Shown: positions 56,871-64,000 of the stretch, piece by piece
Layout of the letters: each line of letters starts with the position of its first letter
Numbering within the stretch: the first letter of the stretch is position 1
Source of the DNA: Lytechinus pictus
Lineage: Eukaryota > Echinodermata > Echinoidea > Temnopleuroida > Toxopneustidae
Direction: 5' to 3'
Length of the DNA stretch: 64,000 nt
Assembly (NCBI RefSeq): GCF_037042905.1
Contig: NC_087261.1
Span: 19,669,117-19,733,116 of the forward strand
Translations under genes and position numbers: made by a program
The notes under the pieces: generated by a model
What the model saw: the letters and a program-made list of their open reading frames with translations, nothing else
Databases searched by the model: none
What the model was told of the DNA's origin: nothing

Positions 56871-58848
56871 GAATATTGTTAACCTGTACAAGTACATGTA
56901 TTTGGTTTAGATAAAATTCAAAGATTCATTAGTCTTAGGACAATATAAAAAAGGTGAAATCTAAGTTGGCATAATACAATGAGTACTAACAATGTTCTAT
57001 ATAACCTCATGGATAGGATCGTTAACCGAAAAAAAAATTCCAATTTACCAGTCATTCAAGCGTATTATGGAATGTAAGAGCGAGGAAATAAAATTGTTTG
57101 CAAAAGTGAAGTATGTTGACGATGAGGATATTCATTTACATAAGAATTGTGTCCATGTCATTAATCTACAATATAGGCCTATACTGTCAAGTATGTTAAC
57201 ATGCATGTAGCCTACATAGACATTGACAAATCACAGTGAAAGCGAGATACTAAATGGAACAAGGTGCAACAGGGTAGCATGAATAGGCAAACGTTGACAT
57301 GGAATACAAAAGGTATGCAAACGATTAATACAAGCAGGGAGATAATATAGCAAAGGCATAGATACTATAGAAATTACATTCGACAAGGGATCTCATTTGC
57401 ATAATGATTGTGAGAAAATTCCAGTAAGAGTAATATGCACATGTACCACACTTTAGATACTAGTATTCAAACTGGATAGAGCTTCATGGAATCTTGCATG
57501 TAATAAGCTTTTACATGTATATAAAGAAAACTTAGATTTGCACACTTTGTGCAGCGAGTTCAAGCGAAACCAAAAGATTAGATATGTTTAGCATAATAGA
57601 ATTGAAATAGACCCCTAATGTGGAAAAAACAGAATTAATAAAAAAATGTTTTTAGACAATTCAACAGATAACAAAATGACCATTTGAGAATATTGCAATA
57701 AAAGAATCGCTTAGTGTTATAGAGTCCTTTTCATAAATAAATTCGAGATACCAGGGGTTACATATCGTAACAACAGAAAATTTTTATGGAGAATGAGAAA
57801 AAAAAATGTGGTCCTGTATTGAGAATTGAAAAGTGTCATCAATTTTAGAATGTCAGTTATGTTCAAGAACGTTTTTTTTTTAAATAAAGAAATGAGCGTA
57901 ATACACGAGGAAGACTAACTCTGATTCAATGAAATCCTAATTTTATTATGAATGTGTTGAAAAGGTCAACTGTTTCGGAAATCGTCACAACAGAAAAAAA
58001 AATCAAATTCTTTTTTTCCTACTTGGTTACAGATTTTGCAGAAAGAGCAACGTTTCAGATGCAAAAATGATTTTTTTTTTTTTACCATATACCTTTACCA
58101 AATAAAAAAATCTCAATATTTCAAAATAAGAGAATGTGTCATTTATAATTCATGTTCATGTAATATTGATCTGACATAGATAAACTGTCAACCTATCACA
58201 ATATAACTATTTTTACTAATATTACATCGACCGTATCAGAGAGATTCTGAAGATCTTGATTGAAATAGACAGAGATAGACCCTGTGAAAGGAAGAATATC
58301 TAAATGGGTTTTCATTTCAGTTACAAACAAGCTAGACAATTCTGAAAGTAGGATAATAAAGAGATACTATTAGATTGGTTTAATTTTGGTTTGAATGTGG
58401 TGAAATGTTTAGATTAAACTAGCTGACATAATAATGTAAACTGTCATATTATCACTAACAAATTGAGTCATGATACATAAGATTCAAAGGTGTACATATA
58501 TAGACAAAATTATATGTAGACTATTCTGACAGCATAATAATATCTCGGTTATATTGAAAAAAAATATTTAAAAAAGTCAAGAAATAAAAAGGGAAATGTC
58601 TTTCCCTGACTACAGTTGTTTTAAGAAACAGCTTGACTAGTTAATAGTGAAGGCTATTGAAATAACCAAAGATTTCAAATATGACTTATTCTGGCTACAT
58701 AAACATATATCAGTGTATATACATCTGATCATTTTAATATGATAGAAAATTCCAAAAGTATATACTCAGAGTGAAGAACAAAATAGTATATTAAGCTGGT
58801 TAAGTGTTGAATGTAAGTATCAACCGTTTTCAATGTGTTTGACCACTT
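56871..58848. other. AT-rich stretch, no gene seen
   Basis: No RNase H remainder or LTR of the Gmr1-like element is present here, although it would be expected beyond the LINE. Short frames (for example 56992-57210) have no domain. Confidence 0.4.
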
Positions 58849-58857
58849 GTCCGGTAC

Positions 58858-61800
58858 GCGAAATTATTTTTCCCACCGAGTTCTGGACCGACATATGAAT
58901 ATTCATGACTTGCGTCTTCGGATTGAGAGTACGCATGCGCGTGGACTTGGCCTCGACCAGTGCCGATCGTACATTCACGCTGCTCAGAATGAATTAGCAT
59001 CGTCAAATTACCGGTACCCTTACATAGTTAGGCCTTATAGGCTTAGATCTATATATACATCCAATTCTTAAACACTTATCAAACTAGCTGCCATTAATGG
59101 CAAGACATGTGCTAGGGTAGGGCTAGCTTAGGCTAGCGCATTAACTTTACCTCAAATCTGGACCTGTCTAATGCCAAAATACTAATATGAATAGCCGACT
59201 AATGCCATGGTTAACTTCGAACTTGTTAATTCCGAACTTTACGTTTGATTAGGTTTGGACCAATATTAGCTTATTTACCATGGTTTAATATGTCTAGTCC
59301 GTATACAGAACCAGTCCTAGATCTAAAATAAATATCTTAGTTCTAGTCTAGTCTCTAGATCTAGACTCTGATCTACGCGCTATCAGCATGGAACCACTAG
59401 TGTACCAAAGGGGGGGGGGGGCAGACTGCCCCCCTGACGAGTCACAACTGATCCAGGGGACGTGCCCCCCCCCCCCCTTGAGAAGCCAAATTAATAATTT
59501 GTAATGTCAAAATGCAACGAAAAAAGACGTATGTCCCCCCTTTTGAACGTGAAAAAAATCTTTCTTTTTTTTCTTTTCAAATTTTTTTCACCTACGAAAT
59601 CCTTAATTTTGGGTGAAGACGGGGATCAAGATCACTGACGTTAATTTGTGCCTGACGTTAGAATACGTTCCATGCACGCACTGGTGTACCTAGGATTTTC
59701 CAAAAGGGGGGCAAATTTTTTAGAGGATATTTCGTCCGCGAAAAAATGTGACAAGCCCCCCCCCCCCCAAAAAAAAAAAAGGATATTCACCCCAAATTAA
59801 TTATGGATTTCTTAGCTGAAAAAAAAAAAGATCTTCACGTTAAAAAAAGGGGACATACGTCTTTTTCATTGCATTTTTACATTCCAAATTATTAATTTGG
59901 CTTCTCAAAGGGAGCACGTCCCCTGAATCAGTTGTGACTCGTCAGAGGGACAGTCTTCCCCCCCCCCTCCCCCCTTGGTACACTAGTGGTTCCATGCTGA
60001 TACAGCGTAGATCAGAGTCTAGATATAGAGACTATAGACTAGAACTAAGATTTTAAAAAATTAGATCTAGGACTGGTTTTGTACACGGACTAGACATATT
60101 AAACCATGGCAAATAAGCTGATATTTGTCTAAACCTAATTAAACGTGAAGTTCGGAATTAACCAGTTCGAAGTTAACCATGACATTAGTCGGCTATTAAG
60201 TGTTGTAGTCAAGGCTCAAACCTCCAAGGCCAAGGCTTTAATACCCAAGGTCAAGGCTTCAATACCAAAGGCCAAGGCCAAGGCATGGAAACCCAAGGCC
60301 GAGGCCTGAAAACCTCAAGGCCAAGGCATTTCAAACTTACAATATACAGAACAATGAACTAACAATACTTAGGCGGCAGACATCACACATGGTAAAATGT
60401 ATGTGAGCGAGGGGACTGAGCGAGAAAAAAATTAACCTTTGTACATTTAAAACAAAAATAATTTCATGATAGAGACCTATTAAAATAATGATATAGTTAC
60501 CTGTGTACACATAATCCATAATTTTTGTATAGGCGATTTACATTGCAATAATTATTATTACCACGGTCATATGATCCTGGCATTCTCAACGTATGTTTTT
60601 CTCCATGCACTTCCTGGGACAGGGGCAGCAGAAAATTATCATGGGGGGGGGGTCAACGCCAAAAAGGCACCCATTTATCAAAATGAGTTTTTTTGTGCAA
60701 ACAGATACATGTATTTTCAAAATGAGATTATGAACTGCGTGAAGTAATTGTGTGTTTTAAAGAAATTAAGTTGAGCAAAGGCCTTCTAAAATGATTTTTA
60801 ATTATAAGATAGATATTTTGCTTTAGGTTTTACTTCTCAGCGAGAAAGCATAGCGAGCAAGCGGTTTTGAAAAAAAAATAAATTCTGATGTTGTGTAATA
60901 AGACATGGAAATTATTTTATTCTGAGCTGGTTTTGTAATCATGAAAAAGATGTGTATCTAACTAAAAAATAACTTTGCGCTCGCTAATTCTTTTTATATA
61001 CTGACCAGTAAAGGAAGCAGTTAATTAAGCAGTTAATTACTGCATTTTAAATAAGATACATAACTCACCAATAAAAAATAATGCGAGCGCAAAGCGCGAG
61101 CTAAAAAATGTGTGATATTCCAACCTGAAAACTGGACATTCTAAGCATTTTTTTGTGAACGGGAAGAGAACGAGTACAATAATTGATGCGAGTGCAGGAA
61201 GCGAGCCAAATAGTTGGGATATTTCAACCATAAAGCAACATTCTATACATTTTTGTAACCATTAGCAGTACTGTACTAAACAATAATTGATGCAAGCACG
61301 ATTCAAAATCTGCGATTTTCGAACCTTAAAATGTATTATGTTTTATTATTAAAGAAGGTATTTCTTTTTTAAAAAGGGCATATTTCATTTGGAAAAAAAA
61401 ATCCTACAGGGATTTTTTTTTTGGGGGGGGGCAAGAGAGCACAAAGCGCAAGCTCAAATTTTCAAATGCTTAAACTGAAAATGAGTCATTTTTAGGACTC
61501 TTGTCAGTTTTCATATTTTTTTCTGCTTACAACCACTTTTTTTAAACAGTTAATTAATCATTAATTATTAATACTTATTGATAATATTAATAATTATTAA
61601 TTATCAAATTATTTTTTTTTTATTATTATTTCTTGAAACCATATTGACACAAAAACAGATACGTTGTTTATTTCCTTGAAACTGTAGAGAAATGAGATTC
61701 AATGTTGAACGATATATGATTAAAAAGAAGTAAACATTTTTTCCCCTTTGTTTTGTCAATCTGACCCAAAACAAATATAAAATTTAAAAGAGAGATAGAT

Positions 61801-63299
61801 AGAAGAAGAAGTCCCACCACCAAGAATAAACTTAGACAAGGGGGGGGGAGGGAAAGGAAAAGATGGAGTAAATGTGATATTATTTTTTGAACAATCTATT
61901 GCAGAATTAGCTTTTCTTATAGAAAGAGGGGGACAAATTTTGTTCACTCGCTCGCTTCAATCGCTTTCTTCTTCTTTTTTGACAGAAATTTTGCTCTATA
62001 TATGCCATGCTTGGCCCCTCAAAGTTTCTGGCTCATCATGCCATTGACATAACCCATTTGGATATGACACAATTGGAGACTGTGTTCAAGTTTACCAAAT
62101 CTTTTCTTGTTGGCCAAAGAAAATAATACAAGGAAAATCCTAATGGAATAGAAATCAACCTTGTTATCGTTCTTTAGAGTTAGCTATGTTTAAAGTATGA
62201 AAATTGTTGTCAAAATTGCAGTCAGATGTAAAAATTATTCTTGTCATCAAAGCACTATTATCTTGATCATGACCATTATTATTTACTGTCATTATCATCA
62301 TATGATTACAACACATTACCAATACATAATGCTATTTTTCATAACTGATGTATTCTTTGTTTGAATTTCTTGATAATGGTGACAATTACAATTGATGACA
62401 CTGCTAGTACACTTACTACTGCTGCTGCTACTGTTACTGGTGATTGGTAGTATTGACCATTAGTGTTATTAAATATATATTTAAAAAAACAATTGAAACA
62501 TTTATAATTACTTATTAAAACAAATGAAAGTACAAAATACAAAATGCCTTGAAAATGCCTTTAAAAACAAATCAAGGCTCAAAATCCTCAAGTCCAAGGC
62601 CCTCTCGAGGCCAAGGCTTTGAAAAAGTAGCTAGGCATTAAGGCGCCTTAAGGCCAAGGCCGAGCATCAAGGCACTACAACACTGATTAGTGTAGTAGGT
62701 TTCACGGTACACCATGTATCTTTCTTGGGCAGATGTTGGTCCTGAAAAGGACCACCCAATCTCGACGTTTCGACAAGTGTGTTCTTGTCGTCCTCAGGAG
62801 AAAAAGACAAGAACACACTTGTCGAAACGTCGATATTGGGTGGTCCTTTTCAGGACCAACATCTGCCCAAGAAAGATACATGGTGTACCGTGAAACCTAC
62901 TACACTATTCTTCTTCGCCATGGAAACCTTCAGAAATTATAACACTGATTAGTACTAGGCATTAATTAGACAGGTCCAGATTTGAGGTAAAGTTAATGCG
63001 CTAGCCTAAGCTAGCCCTACCCTAGCACATGTCTTGCCATTAATGGCAGCTAGTTTATTAAGTGTTTAAGAATTGGATATATATATATATATATATATAT
63101 AGATCTAAGCCTATAAGACCTATGTAACTATGTAAGGGTACCGGTAATTTGACCATGTTAATTCATTCTGAGCAACGTGAATGCTTACGATCGGCACTGG
63201 TCGAGGCAAAGTCCACGCGCATGCGTACTCTCAATCCGAAGACGCAAGTCATGAATATTCATATGTTGGTCCAGAACTCGGTGGGAAAAATAATTTCGC
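58858..63299 (-). mobile_element. Mutator-like non-autonomous element, copy 2 (inverted, 4442 bp)
   Basis: It is the reverse complement of 35368-39810 with very few differences, including the internal hairpin MITE, the 1-kb palindrome and the GCCTTGG tracts. It has its own flanking duplication GTCCGGTAC (58849-58857 and 63300-63308). Different target duplications show independent insertion, not a segmental inversion. The small frames shared by both copies (for example 60337-60519) are repeat-derived. Confidence 0.87.
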
Positions 63300-63308
63300 G
63301 TCCGGTAC

Positions 63309-64000
63309 AGCATATTCAAAACGTCTTAGTGCCTGATGGGCGTCTATGACGATTTGTTTTCGGTTTCATTTTTCCAAAAGTAAGAATATGTACATAAGGG
63401 ATAACTTCCAAAATCAGATAAATCTACGTATATTATTGAACTGACGTGAATAAATGTCAGTTTGACGCACAGAAAATGAAATAAATCACAAATCATTCAG
63501 AATAGGGTTATAGGCAAAAAAGGCAGAATATCTCGATTACATCAACGAGAGAGACTCCAGTGAAAACATCAAAAAGGTATATACTCCAATGTGTGACCAA
63601 AAGGAGTTTGAAATACCCATACAATAGTTAGACTGTATAAATTGTTGCTGTTTTTAAATAAATTTTTAAACAAATAAAATAAAGGAAACTTGGAACTTTA
63701 GACAAACATCTGCTATTTCAGAAAATGGAATAACCAAAGTATTTGGCATATATACCCAACTGTATATTCTATTCATGATAAATACAGGCATGGATAAAAA
63801 AAAATTGCATGGAATGTAAGCAAAATCAGCCTTTTCAGGAAGTTGAGTAACCAAACTAACTGACAGATTCGATTATGTATGTCGTGATGAATTACATGTA
63901 TATTTTATCGTATATGTAAGGACAAACGTCAACAACAAAATAGCAACGAATTAAGAAAAAGTTTAAGCAAAACATTAGCAATGTGGGAATATCTCGTAAC
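63309..64000. other. AT-rich flank, nothing recognised
   Basis: No element or coding signal was found. Confidence 0.35.

Noticed and set aside
60337-62542. Small genes conserved between the two inverted blocks
   Set aside because: Frames identical in both Mutator-like copies are explained by the recent duplication of the element. They have no domains and low-complexity content.
35368-63299. Single large segmental inversion or assembly palindrome
   Set aside because: The two 4.44-kb blocks have different 9-bp flanking duplications and unrelated outer flanks, which indicates independent transpositions.

Overview
This window is animal nuclear DNA, AT-rich and repeat-dense, most likely from an echinoderm such as a sea urchin. 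The organism call is inference. It rests on many palindromic MITEs, a tRNA-type SINE, long simple-sequence arrays, an intronless rhodopsin-type receptor, a discoidin-domain gene with small exons, and a Ty3/gypsy element with the integrase-before-RT domain order known from deuterostomes (Gmr1 group). No bacterial signatures are present.

Left part (1-34 kb): host sequence with few recognisable coding pieces. A minus-strand GPCR (4.2-5.5 kb) is broken by a 4-bp duplication. Two plus-strand exons (9234-9380 and 10524-10688) encode the end of an F5/8 type C (discoidin) domain; the intron between them holds a three-copy 208-bp tandem repeat. Phase-compatible candidate exons of an unidentified minus-strand gene lie at 32.2-33.3 kb, and a weaker single exon lies at 13.1 kb. 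Between these are MITEs of at least two TTAA-flanked families, a tRNA-derived SINE, an Alu/7SL-like SINE nested in a hAT-like element, a palindrome-bearing 31-bp satellite inside a larger inverted-repeat element, a head-to-head G-rich minisatellite, and trinucleotide arrays.

Right part (35-63.3 kb): a nested transposon complex. (1) A Gmr1-like Ty3/gypsy element (LTR ending near 35347, tRNA-Pro-type primer site, intact gag-PR-IN-RT-RNase H frame from 39954). (2) A 4.44-kb non-autonomous Mutator-like element inserted in that primer site with a 9-bp duplication. (3) A LINE on the minus strand, whose poly(A) interrupts the gypsy RNase H region at 44350. (4) A second gypsy element (47309-56258) inserted in the LINE endonuclease with a TTAT duplication. 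This one has near-identical LTR segments, a tRNA-Leu-type primer site, a 50-bp minisatellite leader, damaged gag and pol, and an intact extra C2H2 zinc-finger frame after pol. That frame sits just behind a good splice acceptor, while the LTR carries a good splice donor. A second, inverted, almost identical copy of the Mutator-like element lies at 58858-63299 with its own 9-bp duplication.

The observations most worth following are the zinc-finger third ORF with its apparent subgenomic splicing signals, the paired Mutator-like elements with a shared GTCCGG target core, and the Alu-like SINE head outside mammals.
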